From Patulibacter brassicae (GTDB taxonomy: Bacteria; Actinomycetota; Thermoleophilia; Solirubrobacterales; Solirubrobacteraceae), in contig NZ_JAXAVX010000001.1 in NCBI RefSeq assembly GCF_033949425.1, forward strand, positions 186,001 to 250,000: a stretch of DNA of 64,000 nucleotides, written 5' to 3'. This document shows positions 42,226 through 51,926 of the stretch, one piece after another. Each line of letters opens with the position of its first letter. The first letter of the stretch is position 1. The position numbers were made by a program, and so were the translations under genes. Under the pieces are notes generated by a model. That model did no database searches, was not told the DNA's origin, and saw nothing but the letters and a program-made list of their open reading frames with translations.

Positions 42226-43050
42226 ATGTCCGACCTCTCCGTTTCCGGCCGCACGGCCGTCATCACCGGCGCCGGCTCCGGGATCGGCCGCGCGCTCGCG
42301 CAGCGGCTCGCCGCCCACGGCTCCCCGGTGGCGATCGTCGACTGGGACGAGGAGGGCCTCCAGGAGACGGCCGACTCCATCGCCGGGCCCGTGCTGCACC
42401 GCAAGCTCGACGTCCGCGACCGCCAGGCGCAGATGGCGTTCGCCGCGGAGGCCTCGGAGTGGGCCCCCGCGCCGATCGGGATGGTCGTCAACAACGCGGG
42501 CGTCACCGTCTCCCAGTCCGTGTCCGGCGCCGCCGTCGAGGACGACGAGTGGGTCATGGACGTGAACTTCTGGGGCGTCGTGCACGGCACCCGGGCCTGG
42601 CTGCCGATCCTCGAGCGGCAGGGCTCGGGCGCGATCGTGAACGTGTCGAGCATCTTCGGCCTCATGGGCTGGCCCACGCAGTCGGCCTACTGCGCGTCGA
42701 AGGCCGCGGTGAAGGGCTTCACCGAGTCGCTGCGCCACGAGCTGCACGGCACCGGCCTGCGCGCGATCGCCGTCCACCCCGGCGGGGTGGCGACGCGCAT
42801 CGTCGACAACGCGCGGTTCCACCACGACGACCAGGGCGGCACCGACCACGGGAAGCTCAGCGCCGACTTCGCGAAGGTCGCCCGGACGTCGCCCGCGAAG
42901 GCGGCCGAGACGATCCACCGGGGCGTCGAGCGCGGCAAGGACCGGATCCTCATCGGGCCGGACGCCCACGCCGTGTCGCTGCTCGTCCGCGCCGCGCCCG
43001 TGCGGTACTTCTCGATCGTCCGCGCGCTGGATCCGCTGATCCGGCGCTAG
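42226..43050 (+). CDS. short-chain dehydrogenase/reductase
   Basis: A 274-residue classical SDR. The cofactor motif is AVITGAGSGIGRALAQRLA (TGxxxGxG), the structural motif VVNNAGVTVSQ (NNAG), the catalytic Ser lies in NVSSIFGLMG and Tyr/Lys in SAYCASKAAVKGF. Asp at the end of beta-2 (VAIVDWDEEG) favours NAD(H). It is divergent from the acyl-CoA operon, so a linked hydroxyacyl/alcohol oxidation step is possible. Confidence 0.9.
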   Translation: MSDLSVSGRTAVITGAGSGIGRALAQRLAAHGSPVAIVDWDEEGLQETADSIAGPVLHRKLDVRDRQAQMAFAAEASEWAPAPIGMVVNNAGVTVSQSVSGAAVEDDEWVMDVNFWGVVHGTRAWLPILERQGSGAIVNVSSIFGLMGWPTQSAYCASKAAVKGFTESLRHELHGTGLRAIAVHPGGVATRIVDNARFHHDDQGGTDHGKLSADFAKVARTSPAKAAETIHRGVERGKDRILIGPDAHAVSLLVRAAPVRYFSIVRALDPLIRR

Positions 43051-43053
43051 GAC

Positions 43054-43070
43054 GCCGGCCTACCGCCGGC
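43054..43070. terminator. 6-bp stem hairpin between convergent genes
   Basis: GCCGGC (43054-43059) pairs with GCCGGC (43065-43070) across CTACC. The stop codon of the minus-strand gene lies in the loop. Weak candidate. Confidence 0.3.
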
Positions 43071-44169
43071 TGCCGACGAGCTGCACGTGGTCGGCCTCGC
43101 GGGCGCCCGGGAACGGCCGCGTGAGGCCGAACCGGTTGAGCGTCGCCTCCGGCACGCCCTCGAGGCCCGGGGTGTCGGACGCCTCCCCGCGGGTGTGGGG
43201 ATCGTTCGCGAAGCCGCCGACCTCGACGGAGTGCTGCGGCGAGCGGTACCCGGACAGCCCGATGAGGTGCAGGTGCAGCGCCCGCCCCATCCGCTGGAGC
43301 CGGGCCGCGATCTGCGGCTCGTCGCCTTGGGCGTAGCTCGTCCCCGCCGCCGGGAAGAACCCGTAGCCGTCGGCGCCGCCCACGGGCGTGCCGCCGGAGA
43401 TCGCGCGGAGCTGGCGGGCCTGGATCCGCTCGAGCTCGTGCACGAGACCCGCCCGCCGCCGGCGCAGCGCGGTGAGCCGGTGCTCCTTGCCCCGTCGCGC
43501 CCGGACGTAGGGCAGCTGCTCGTCGACGAGCTCGAGCTCCAGCCGCTGCACCGCGTCGTGCCGTGCCTGGAGCGCGGCGGTGGTCGCCGCGTGGCGCGCC
43601 TCGACGCGCCCGATGCGCGCCGTGGTCGCGGCGACCGCACGGTGCTCGGCGGCCACCCGGCGGGTGACCGTCGCGTTGCGCTCGGCGATCCGGCGCAGCT
43701 GCCCGAACCGGCTCAGCAGGTCCGCGAACCCGCGGGAGTCCAGCGCGATCTGCACGAGGTCCACCGGTGGCGCCTCGTAGATCGCCACGAGCTGGTCGGC
43801 GAGGACCTCGCGGTCCCGGGCGTCCTGGGCGCGCAGGCGGACGAGGGCGGCACGGTCCGCGCGCAGCTCGTCCTGCAGCCGGTCGAGCTCCGCGCGCTCC
43901 TGCCGGAGCCCCGGGGACAGCCGGGCGAGCTGCCCGCGGAGGTCGTCGATGCGCCCCTGGTAGGCGGCCGCGTGGCGGCGGTCCGCGGCGATCCCCGCCT
44001 GCAGCTGCCGGTCGCGGGAGCGCGACCGCTGGATCCGCCCGTCGAGGCCCGCGCCCCGCGCGGGGGCACCGACCGGCGGCGCGAGCGCGACCGCGCCGCT
44101 GACGGCGAGCGTCGCGCCCAGCGTCCAGCCGCGGCGCAGCCGTGAACCCGTGGAGCGGGAGACAGGCAC
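43060..44169 (-). CDS. exported coiled-coil protein with C-terminal D-Ala-D-Ala carboxypeptidase-like domain
   Basis: A 369-residue envelope protein. Residues 1-35 are a signal peptide. Residues ~40-240 form a long coiled coil (LRGQLARLSPGLRQERAELDR), as in RipA/FtsX-regulated hydrolases, with a conserved-looking VAIYEAPPVDLVQIALDSRGFADLLSR. The C-terminal ~110 residues (HLHLIGLSGYRSPQHSVEVGG, NDPHTRGEASDT, EADHVQLVG) look like a VanY/D,D-peptidase fold: a YRS motif, two His and an H-x-Q end. It probably acts on peptidoglycan. GTG 44169 is 6 nt after TACCGT (44181-44176), leaderless. Confidence 0.7.
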   Translation of the reverse strand: MPVSRSTGSRLRRGWTLGATLAVSGAVALAPPVGAPARGAGLDGRIQRSRSRDRQLQAGIAADRRHAAAYQGRIDDLRGQLARLSPGLRQERAELDRLQDELRADRAALVRLRAQDARDREVLADQLVAIYEAPPVDLVQIALDSRGFADLLSRFGQLRRIAERNATVTRRVAAEHRAVAATTARIGRVEARHAATTAALQARHDAVQRLELELVDEQLPYVRARRGKEHRLTALRRRRAGLVHELERIQARQLRAISGGTPVGGADGYGFFPAAGTSYAQGDEPQIAARLQRMGRALHLHLIGLSGYRSPQHSVEVGGFANDPHTRGEASDTPGLEGVPEATLNRFGLTRPFPGAREADHVQLVGSRR

Positions 44170-44333
44170 GGAGCGACGGTAGGTCCGACACGGCGACCTA
44201 CCGGCAGGCCCCGTTGCAGGCGAGCGGCGACGCGCCGGCCGGGAGCGGCGACGCGCCGGCCGCGCAGGAACCCGCCAGCCGCGGCGACCCGGGCCGCCGG
44301 GAGCCAGCGATCGCCGTGGGGACCGCCGGACGC

Positions 44334-44846
44334 TCAGGCCGGGCGCAGCCGGACGATCGGGATCCGGCGTCCGACCGCGGCCGTGCGGCGGCGGTAGTCG
44401 GCGTAGGGCGGGTAGATGCGGTCGGCCAGCGCCCACAACCGGTCGAGCTCGGCCGGATCGACGACCTCCTCGGCGGTTCGCGGCGCGCCGCCCCCGTCCC
44501 GGGCGATGCGCACGAGCGGGTTGGCCTTGAGGTTGTGGAACCACGCCGGGTGCTTCTCGCGCCCGAAGCTCGACGCGACGAGGATCACGTCCTCGCCGTC
44601 GTGGAAGTAGAGCACCGTCGACGTCCGCTCCTGGCCGCTCTTCGCGCCGATCGTCGTCAGCAGCGCCGAGGGCAGCATGAGCCCCATGCCCACGCGCCCC
44701 TTCGTCGCGCGCATGAGCGCGGGATCGACCCGCGCCGCGACGTTGATCGCGATCCACCGCCCGGGCGGGGTCCGCAGCACGGCGGCGTAGGCTCGCGCGG
44801 GAGCGCTGAGGTCGCGGGTCGGGTCGACGCGGGGCAGCTCGCTCAC
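44334..44846 (-). CDS. deazaflavin-dependent nitroreductase family protein (Ddn-like)
   Basis: A 170-residue F420-binding split-barrel protein. Family motifs are LLTTIGAKSGQERTSTVLYFHDGEDVILVASSFGREKHPAWFHNLKANP (G-x-x-S-G-x-x-R and the HPAWFHNL block), as in Mycobacterium Ddn. It reduces quinones or nitro compounds with F420H2. GTG 44846 is 7 nt after TAGGCT (44859-44854). Confidence 0.88.
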   Translation of the reverse strand: MSELPRVDPTRDLSAPARAYAAVLRTPPGRWIAINVAARVDPALMRATKGRVGMGLMLPSALLTTIGAKSGQERTSTVLYFHDGEDVILVASSFGREKHPAWFHNLKANPLVRIARDGGGAPRTAEEVVDPAELDRLWALADRIYPPYADYRRRTAAVGRRIPIVRLRPA

Positions 44847-44969
44847 GGCCGCGAGCCTACGTCGAGCGCGGGCGGCCGCTCGTGGGATCGGGGCACACGG
44901 CGCGGCACAGGCGATGGGCATCGGTCACGCGGCCACCACGGCCCGGACCAGCCAGCTCGACAGATGCTC

Positions 44970-44991
44970 ATGAGACTCAGTCCCGTATAGT
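44970..44991 (+). promoter_or_regulatory. candidate Zur box overlapping the -10 of the zinc ABC operon
   Basis: The 17-mer 44970-44986 (ATGAGACTCAGTCCCGT) matches 13 of 17 positions of the perfect palindrome before the CobW gene, including a contiguous AGACTCAGTC. It abuts TATAGT (44986-44991), a good -10. Sharing between two zinc-related promoters suggests a common zinc-responsive regulator; no zur gene is in the window. Confidence 0.6.
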
Positions 44992-45025
44992 GACCTCCGC
45001 GCCGCCCCGCGGCCAGGACCCCACT

Positions 45026-46894
45026 GTGCTCGAGCCGTTCACCTATCCCTTCGTGCAGCAGGGCCTCTGGGCGGTGCTCGCCCTCTCGCTGGGCGCCGGC
45101 GTGCTCGGCACGTTCCTCGTCCTGCGCGGCCTCGCCTTCTTCGCCCACGGAGTCGCCGCGGCGACCTTCCCCGGGCTCGTCCTCGCGGCGGGCCTGGGCT
45201 TCGCGGCGCCGCTCGGCGCCCTCGCCGTGGCGCTGGCCTTCGCCGGCGGCGTGGGGCGACTCAGCACCGGGCGCGAGGACGGCGAGCACGGCACGACGAC
45301 CGCGATGGTCCTCGTCGGAGCGCTCGCCGTCGGCGTGCTGCTCGCCAGCGACGTCTTCGACGAGGGGCCGGCGATCAACGGCCTGCTCTTCGGCAGCCTG
45401 CTGCTCATCGACGGCGGCGACCTGGCGCTGGCCGTCGGGACGAGCGCCGCCGTGCTCGTGGCGGCCGGGCTCCTCGGAGGTCGCTGGCTCGCGGTCGGCT
45501 TCGACCGCGACGGCGCGCGTGCGCTCGGCGTCCGCGGTGGGCGCAGCGACGCGGTGCTGCTCGTGCTCGTCGCGCTCGTCGCCGTCGCCACGCTCTCCGC
45601 CGTCGGCTCGCTGCTGGCCGCGGCGCTCATGGTCGTGCCCGCCGCGACCGTCCGTCCGTGGATCCGCCGGCTGCCGACGTGGCAGCTGGCCACCGTCCTG
45701 CTCACCGCGCTCACCGGCGTCGCCGGGCTCTGGCTCTCGTTCCAGACGAACGCGCCGCCCGGCGCCACCATCGCCGTCCTCTCCGGAGTCCTCTTCGTGC
45801 TCAGCCTCTCCGTCCGTGCCCTCCGCGACCGCCGGGGGCTCCGCGCCCCGGTCGTCGCGCTCGCCGCCGCCGCGCTCGGTCTCGGTGCCGCCGGCTGCGG
45901 CGGCTCCGACGGGACGACGGCCGACGGCCGCCTGTCCGTCGTGGCCACGACCACCCAGCTCGGCGACCTCGCGCGCGAGATCGGCGGCGACGCCGTGGAG
46001 GTCCACCAGGTCCTGCAGGCGAACACCGACCCGCACGAGTACGAGCCGCGGCCCGCGGACGTCCGCGAGGTCGCCCAGGCGAAGGTCGTCCTGGCCTCCG
46101 GCGACGGGCTCGATCCGTGGGTCGGCGACCTCGTCGAGCAGGGCGGCGGCGACCCGACCGTCGTCGAGGTCGGCGAGCGGGTCCCGACCCGCCGCCCGAA
46201 CGTCTCCAGCGCCGAGGAGGCCGAGCACGCCCACGAGGACGAGCACGGCCACGACGACGAGCACGGCCACGAGGAGGACCACGGCCACGACGACGAGACC
46301 GCCGCCGGCCACCACCACGAGCACGAGGGCGAGTTCGACCCGCACTGGTGGCACGACCCGGAGAACGCGATCGCCGCCGTGGCGGTCGTCCGCGACGCCC
46401 TGGTGGCCGCCGACCCGGGCGCCCGGGAGCGGATCGAGCGCAGCGCCGCGGCGTACCTCGCCACGCTGCAGCGCCTGCACCGGGAGGTCCGGGCGTGCAT
46501 CGCACGGGTGCCGCGCGACGAGCGGACCCTCGTCACGAGCCACGACGCCTTCGGGTACTTCGCGCAGCGCTACGGCATCCGCGTCGTCGGCGCGGTGATC
46601 CCCTCGACGACCACGCAGGCGCAGGCCTCGGCCGGCGACGTCGCCGCGCTGGGTCGGCTCGTGAAGCGCGAGCGCGTCCGCGCGATCTTCCCCGAGTCCT
46701 CGGTCAGCCCGAAGCTCGCCGAGGCGCTCGCCCGGCAGACCGGTGCCACCGCGAAGCTCTCCCTCTACGGCGACACCCTCGGCCCGAAGGGCAGCGACGG
46801 GGCGACGTACGTCGGGATGATCCAGCACAACGCCCGCGCGATGGTCGAGGGCTTCAGCGGAGGGGCGGTACGCTGCAGCTTCTCCGGCTCGTGA
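45026..46894 (+). CDS. zinc/manganese ABC permease fused to ZnuA-like binding protein
   Basis: A 622-residue fusion. Residues 1-265 are an ABC-3 family permease (LRGLAFFAHGVAAATFPG, GSLLAAALMVVPAATVR). Residues 266-291 read as a complete lipoprotein signal: basic RDRRGLR, a hydrophobic stretch and the lipobox LGAAGC with Cys291. Residues 292-622 are a ZnuA-type metal-binding protein: TTTQLGDLAREIGGDAVEV, metal His in NTDPHEYEP, a His/Asp/Glu-rich loop (about 400-443), SHDAFGYFAQRYG and FPESSVSPKLAEAL. AGGA lies 7 nt before GTG 45026; an upstream GTG at 44990 is the alternative. Confidence 0.85.
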   Translation: MLEPFTYPFVQQGLWAVLALSLGAGVLGTFLVLRGLAFFAHGVAAATFPGLVLAAGLGFAAPLGALAVALAFAGGVGRLSTGREDGEHGTTTAMVLVGALAVGVLLASDVFDEGPAINGLLFGSLLLIDGGDLALAVGTSAAVLVAAGLLGGRWLAVGFDRDGARALGVRGGRSDAVLLVLVALVAVATLSAVGSLLAAALMVVPAATVRPWIRRLPTWQLATVLLTALTGVAGLWLSFQTNAPPGATIAVLSGVLFVLSLSVRALRDRRGLRAPVVALAAAALGLGAAGCGGSDGTTADGRLSVVATTTQLGDLAREIGGDAVEVHQVLQANTDPHEYEPRPADVREVAQAKVVLASGDGLDPWVGDLVEQGGGDPTVVEVGERVPTRRPNVSSAEEAEHAHEDEHGHDDEHGHEEDHGHDDETAAGHHHEHEGEFDPHWWHDPENAIAAVAVVRDALVAADPGARERIERSAAAYLATLQRLHREVRACIARVPRDERTLVTSHDAFGYFAQRYGIRVVGAVIPSTTTQAQASAGDVAALGRLVKRERVRAIFPESSVSPKLAEALARQTGATAKLSLYGDTLGPKGSDGATYVGMIQHNARAMVEGFSGGAVRCSFSGS

Positions 46895-47754
46895 GCGATC
46901 CCGCCGCGCACCCCGCCGGCGCCGAGCGCGCCGCCTCCACCGTCGAGGACCCCGCCGTGCTCGGCGCGGTTCCGGCATCGCTGTGCGCGCACGCGCGGGA
47001 CTCGCGCGCCGACGGCCGTCCGCTCGTCGAGCTCGAGGACGCGGCGACCGGCTACGGCCCGGACCTGCGGCTGCGCGAGGTGACGCTCACCGCGACCGCC
47101 GGGCAGCGCGTCGCGGTGCTCGGCCCCAACGGCGGCGGCAAGACGACGCTCTTCCGGCTGCTGCTCGGCGAGCTGCCGCTGCGCGGCGGCCGGCTGGCGC
47201 TCCACGACGACGTCGCGGTCGTCCCGCAGACCGAGCGCTCCCGCCTCGACTTCCCCGTCTCCGCGCTCGACGTCGTGCTCATGGGGACCATCGCGCGCCG
47301 GCCCTGGTGGCGCGGCCCGCGGCGCGAGGATCGCGAGCAGGCCCTCGCCGCGCTCGAGGTCGTCGGACTGACCGATCGCGCCGGGGCCGCCTTCGGCGCG
47401 CTCTCGGGCGGCCAGCGCCAGCGGGTGCTCGTCGCCCGCGCCCTCGTGCGCGACGCCCGGATCCTCCTGCTCGACGAGCCGTTCACCGGCCTCGACACGA
47501 CGAGCGGCGACCGCCTGCACCAGCTCATCGACCGGCTCGCCGAGGCCGGGCACGTGCTGCTCATCGCCACGCACGACGTGCGCCAGGCCCAGGGCTGGGA
47601 CCGCGTGCTCTGCCTCAACGGTCGCCAGGTCGCCTACGGCGCGCCGGCGGAGACGCTCAGCGTCGAGACGCTCGAGGCGACCTACGGCCGCGACCTGCTG
47701 CGGCTCGACGACGGGCGCACCGTGCGGCTGCTCGGCGATCACCACCACCACTGA
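46891..47754 (+). CDS. zinc/manganese ABC transporter ATP-binding protein
   Basis: A 287-residue ATPase (ZnuC-like) with Walker A VLGPNGGGKTTLFR, Q-loop VVPQTERS, signature LSGGQRQRVLVARAL, Walker B ILLLDEPFTGLD and H-loop IATHD. The first ~45 residues are an unconserved extension. The C-terminus GDHHHH is His-rich and may bind zinc. It overlaps the preceding gene as GTGA (46891) and the next as TGATG, so the three subunits are co-translated. Confidence 0.92.
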   Translation: MSDPAAHPAGAERAASTVEDPAVLGAVPASLCAHARDSRADGRPLVELEDAATGYGPDLRLREVTLTATAGQRVAVLGPNGGGKTTLFRLLLGELPLRGGRLALHDDVAVVPQTERSRLDFPVSALDVVLMGTIARRPWWRGPRREDREQALAALEVVGLTDRAGAAFGALSGGQRQRVLVARALVRDARILLLDEPFTGLDTTSGDRLHQLIDRLAEAGHVLLIATHDVRQAQGWDRVLCLNGRQVAYGAPAETLSVETLEATYGRDLLRLDDGRTVRLLGDHHHH

Positions 47755-48587
47755 TGGGCGCCCTGCTGGACCCGTGGCGCGACCCGCTGATGCAGCGCGC
47801 CCTGATCGAGGTCGTGCTGCTGGGCATCGTCGGCGGCACGCTCGGCACGTGGATCGTCCTGCAGCGGCTGAGCTTCTCGGCCGAGGCCCTGCCCCACGCG
47901 ATGTTCCCGGGGCTCGTCGGCGCCGCGCTGCTCGGGCTCCCGCTCGTCCTCGGCGGCGCGGCCGGCCTCGTCGTCGCCGCGATGGTGATCGCGCTCGCCT
48001 CCAGGGTCCGCGGCCTCGACCGCGACGCGGCGATCTCGATCGCGATGACGGCGCTCTTCGGGCTCGGGGTGCTCCTGGCGCTCTCCCCCGACAGCCCGCC
48101 GGGGATCGGCGAGCTCCTCTTCGGCGACGTGCTCGCGCTGACCACCGGCGACCTGGTGCTCGCCGCCGGCCTGACCGTCGTCGTGCTGGGTGCGCTGCGC
48201 GTCCTGCACGCGCGGCTGGCGATCGTCGCGTTCGACCGCGAGAGCGCCGCGAGCCTCGGCGTGGGCCCCGGGCGGATCGACCTGCTGCTCCTGCTGCTCG
48301 TGGCGCTCGCCGTCCTCATCTGCGTCCAGGCGCTCGGGAACCTCTTCGTGGCCGCGGTCCTCGTCGCGCCGGCCGCCACCGCGCGACTGCTCGGCCGCTC
48401 GCTGGTGGCCTCGATGGCGGTCGCGGTGGCGGTCGCGATCGCCTGCGGCGTCGGCGGGCTGCTGCTCTCCTACCACGCCGACACCGCGGCGGGCGCCTCG
48501 ATCGCGCTCGTGACCGTCGTCGCGTACCTCCTCGCGGCGGCGGCCTCGCGCACCTCGGCGTCGCGCCGGGCCCCGCGCCCGGCGTGA
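47754..48587 (+). CDS. zinc/manganese ABC transporter permease
   Basis: A 277-residue ABC-3 family permease (ZnuB-like) with ~8 hydrophobic helices: VVLLGIVGGTLGTWIVLQRLSFSAEALPHAMFPG, LLFGDVLALTTGDL, ALGNLFVAAVLVAPAATARLLG. It pairs with the permease half of the fusion protein, giving a heterodimeric channel. ATG 47754 overlaps the ATPase stop. It is the last gene of the operon. Confidence 0.9.
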   Translation: MGALLDPWRDPLMQRALIEVVLLGIVGGTLGTWIVLQRLSFSAEALPHAMFPGLVGAALLGLPLVLGGAAGLVVAAMVIALASRVRGLDRDAAISIAMTALFGLGVLLALSPDSPPGIGELLFGDVLALTTGDLVLAAGLTVVVLGALRVLHARLAIVAFDRESAASLGVGPGRIDLLLLLLVALAVLICVQALGNLFVAAVLVAPAATARLLGRSLVASMAVAVAVAIACGVGGLLLSYHADTAAGASIALVTVVAYLLAAAASRTSASRRAPRPA

Positions 48588-48674
48588 GGCGCCGGGCTCG
48601 TCCTCGCGTCGGCCGTCGAGGGTCCCCGCCGGCCGCGGTGGGTCGGCCGGGACCGCAGCGGGTACGCGCACGGC

Positions 48675-48890
48675 ATGTCGTCGCGCAAGCACGCCGAGGG
48701 TGAGCACGTCCGCTGGAAGTGGGGTGCCGGCCACGCGGAGGGGAAGGTCGCGGAGCGGTTCGAGCGCCGCGTCCAGCGAACCATCAAGGGCTCGACGATC
48801 GTGAAGAACGGCTCGGAGGAGAACCCCGCCTACCTCGTCGTCCAGGAGGACGGCGGCACGGCGCTGAAGCTCCACTCCGAGCTGTCCTGA
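48675..48890 (+). CDS. HVA1/DUF2945 TUDOR-like small protein
   Basis: A 71-residue basic protein: GEHVRWKWGAGHAEGKVAERFE, KGSTIVKNGSEENPAYLVVQEDGGTALKLHSEL. This is the hypervirulence-associated TUDOR-domain family (DUF2945), of unknown function in bacteria. It lies 88 bp after the zinc permease, so co-transcription is possible but not evident. Confidence 0.85.
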   Translation: MSSRKHAEGEHVRWKWGAGHAEGKVAERFERRVQRTIKGSTIVKNGSEENPAYLVVQEDGGTALKLHSELS

Positions 48891-48893
48891 GGA

Positions 48894-48915
48894 CCGGGCC
48901 CGCCGCCGGGCCCGG
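48894..48915. terminator. 9-bp GC hairpin between convergent HVA1 and CobW genes
   Basis: CCGGGCCCG (48894-48902) pairs with CGGGCCCGG (48907-48915) across CCGC, directly after TGA 48888-48890. It is probably a bidirectional terminator. Confidence 0.55.
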
Positions 48916-48923
48916 GCGGGCCG

Positions 48924-50204
<1,281 letters not shown>

Positions 50205-50210
50205 ACCCGG

Positions 50211-50234
50211 ACCCTATATAAGACTGAGTCTTAT
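50211..50234 (-). promoter_or_regulatory. CobW promoter with a 17-bp palindrome (candidate Zur box)
   Basis: ATAAGACTGAGTCTTAT (50218-50234) is a perfect 8-1-8 inverted repeat lying immediately upstream of -10 TAGGGT (50216-50211). It therefore occupies the spacer. The core AGACTCAGTC recurs at the zinc ABC promoter (44973-44982). Confidence 0.7.
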
Positions 50235-50274
50235 TTCCATCCGGTCGCGCGCCGACGCGTCCGGGTGTGGAGTT

Positions 50275-50313
50275 GATCGCTATCTGGCGCGGATCTTTGA
50301 TCGCTATGTGGCG
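50275..50313 (+). repeat. left end: two direct copies of a 15-bp repeat
   Basis: GATCGCTATCTGGCG (50275-50289) and GATCGCTATGTGGCG (50299-50313) differ at one base and start 24 bp apart. The inner copy overlaps the stop codon of the recombinase gene. Confidence 0.75.
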
Positions 50314-50906
50314 TTGGCCGCCGGGGCCGCAGCGGTCCGCGCGCGCTCGATCGCTCGGTAGACGGTCGAGCGGCCGATGCCGAAGAGCTCGGCGAGCTCG
50401 GCGGGGTTCTTCTCGCCGGCCTGGTGCAGCTGCACGAGGTGTCGCTCTTGGCTCGGGGAGAGCTTGGGCTTGCGGCCGCGGAGCTTGCCGGCCGCGCGCG
50501 CGACCTCGAGTCCTTCGCGGGTGCGCATGCGAATCAGGTCGGACTCGAACTCAGCGACCATCGCCAGGACGTTGAAGAGGAGCCGGCCGACGGGGTCGGT
50601 CGGGTCGTGGACGGAGCCGCCGAGGTTCAGCTTGACCTTGCGGGTCGTGAGCTCGTCGACGATGTCGCGCGCGTCCGGGAGCGACCGTGCGAGTCGGTCG
50701 AGTTTGGTGACGACGAGCACGTCGCCGGACCGGCAGGCTGCGAGCGCTTCGCGGAGGCCGGGCCGCGCGCGGTTGGTGCCGGTGAGGCCGTGGTCGACGT
50801 AGATCCGTTCGGGTTCGACGCCGAGCGCCTGGAGCGCGTTGCGTTGCGCGGTCAGCTCTTGTGCCGCGGTCGAGACGCGTGCGTAGCCGATCTTCAGTTC
50901 GCTCAC
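50304..50906 (-). CDS. serine recombinase (resolvase/invertase family)
   Basis: A 200-residue site-specific recombinase. The catalytic domain has KIGYARVSTAAQE (nucleophile Ser12), DVLVVTKLDRLARSL (conserved Arg residues) and GRLLFNVLAMVAEFESDLIRMRTREG. The C-terminal HTH_7 is PAELAELFGIGRSTVYRAIER. It resembles Tn3-type TnpR and plasmid resolvases. The start is taken at GTG 50906, where the recombinase fold begins. It probably acts at repeats on its upstream side (50960-51082) or at the island ends. Confidence 0.88.
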   Translation of the reverse strand: MSELKIGYARVSTAAQELTAQRNALQALGVEPERIYVDHGLTGTNRARPGLREALAACRSGDVLVVTKLDRLARSLPDARDIVDELTTRKVKLNLGGSVHDPTDPVGRLLFNVLAMVAEFESDLIRMRTREGLEVARAAGKLRGRKPKLSPSQERHLVQLHQAGEKNPAELAELFGIGRSTVYRAIERARTAAAPAANAT

Positions 50907-51338
50907 GCGTAGAAGTGTGCCGTATGACGCCCGGTCATCGGGAATCAATACGGACGGGTCTATCGGGACGGCTAACCATCAGCACCCACCGACAGGCCCC
51001 GGGCGCCGCCGCTCGTCCCGGCAGACGTTCGGCTATCGGGACGGGCGGCGTGTCGCGAGTAAGTATCGGCGAGCGTACGCTCGGGATCAGCGCCCGTTCG
51101 AGTTCGGCGGGGCGTCGACGTGGAAGATCAGCCGACCGCCGGCGCTGGCTGTGTCGATCTGCTCGGTCAACGCCCCCCTCAGCGCGCCGATGAGCCCTCG
51201 GCCTCGTCTCCGCCGAGGTCGCGACCGATCTGACCGACACGTAGCCAACGAGCACGAAGAGCGGCTGGCGACACGACGCGACTACGGTTGCGTCGACTCG
51301 GCCTCGCGGCTCGAGCGACGGCCGAGATGTGCTGACAG
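50907..51338. other. 432-bp intergenic region with a possible recombination (res-like) site
   Basis: No credible gene. CTATCGGGACGG occurs as direct repeats at 50960-50971 and 51033-51044 (73 bp apart), and CGAGCGTACGCTCG (51070-51083) is a perfect 14-bp palindrome. This is the kind of repeat-rich tract expected beside a resolvase gene. The ORFs that span it have no recognisable composition. Confidence 0.45.
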
Positions 51339-51926
51339 TTAGAGGCCGAAGGCTCCGCCACTGACGAGGATGACGATGCCGAGACCGATTAGGACGACTG
51401 GGAACAGGACGTGTTCCCAGCGTTCAAGGACTTCGGCGATCGGCGGGCGAGTGGCGACGAACTTGGCCAGCATGACGAGGACCGCGACGAGAAGGAGGAA
51501 GACGACACAGAAGGCCACCACGGCCGCAGGTTCCACGCTGAGGAAGACCGGGACGTAGACACCGATGTTGTCTCCTCCGTTGGCGAAGGTGACCCCAGCA
51601 ACGGTCCAGACGCCGACGTTCTTGCCCGCTGCTTGGGCGTCGTCGTCGTCACGCCAGGCTCCCCATGCGGCCCACAGTCCTAGGGCCAGGGGTATGAGCC
51701 CGAAGTACGGGATGACCTCCTGTGGGAGGAACGATCCCGCGCCCACGGACACGAGCACGGCCGCGCCCAGGATGCCCGCAAATCCCAGATACTGGCCTGC
51801 GATAAGCCGGGCCGTTGTCCCGCGTTGCCCCGCGCCGCGGGCGAAGAACAGCGAGAGCACGATGATGTCGTCGATGTTGGTGGCGATGAACAGGCCGACG
51901 GCCTGCAGAACCGAGGAGAGGATCAT
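51339..51926 (-). CDS. cadmium-resistance transporter, CadD family
   Basis: A 195-residue membrane protein with five or six helices. It starts SVLQAVGLFIATNIDDIIVLSLFFARG, the CadD/LysE-superfamily signature with conserved Asp-Asp, and has GVTFANGGDNIGVYVPVFLS in the middle. CadD proteins export Cd2+ (and possibly other cations). ATG 51926 overlaps the stop of the upstream ArsR-type gene (ATGA), so the pair is a repressor-exporter operon. Confidence 0.88.
   Translation of the reverse strand: MILSSVLQAVGLFIATNIDDIIVLSLFFARGAGQRGTTARLIAGQYLGFAGILGAAVLVSVGAGSFLPQEVIPYFGLIPLALGLWAAWGAWRDDDDAQAAGKNVGVWTVAGVTFANGGDNIGVYVPVFLSVEPAAVVAFCVVFLLLVAVLVMLAKFVATRPPIAEVLERWEHVLFPVVLIGLGIVILVSGGAFGL

Noticed and set aside
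47737..47754. His tag suggesting cloned or engineered DNA
   Set aside because: GDHHHH at the ABC ATPase C-terminus is only four His, directly overlaps the next native gene, and fits a zinc transporter; no vector sequence is present.
50917..51342. 141-codon ORF upstream of the recombinase
   Set aside because: Irregular composition, no motifs, and it runs through the res-like repeats; no promoter or ribosome binding site.
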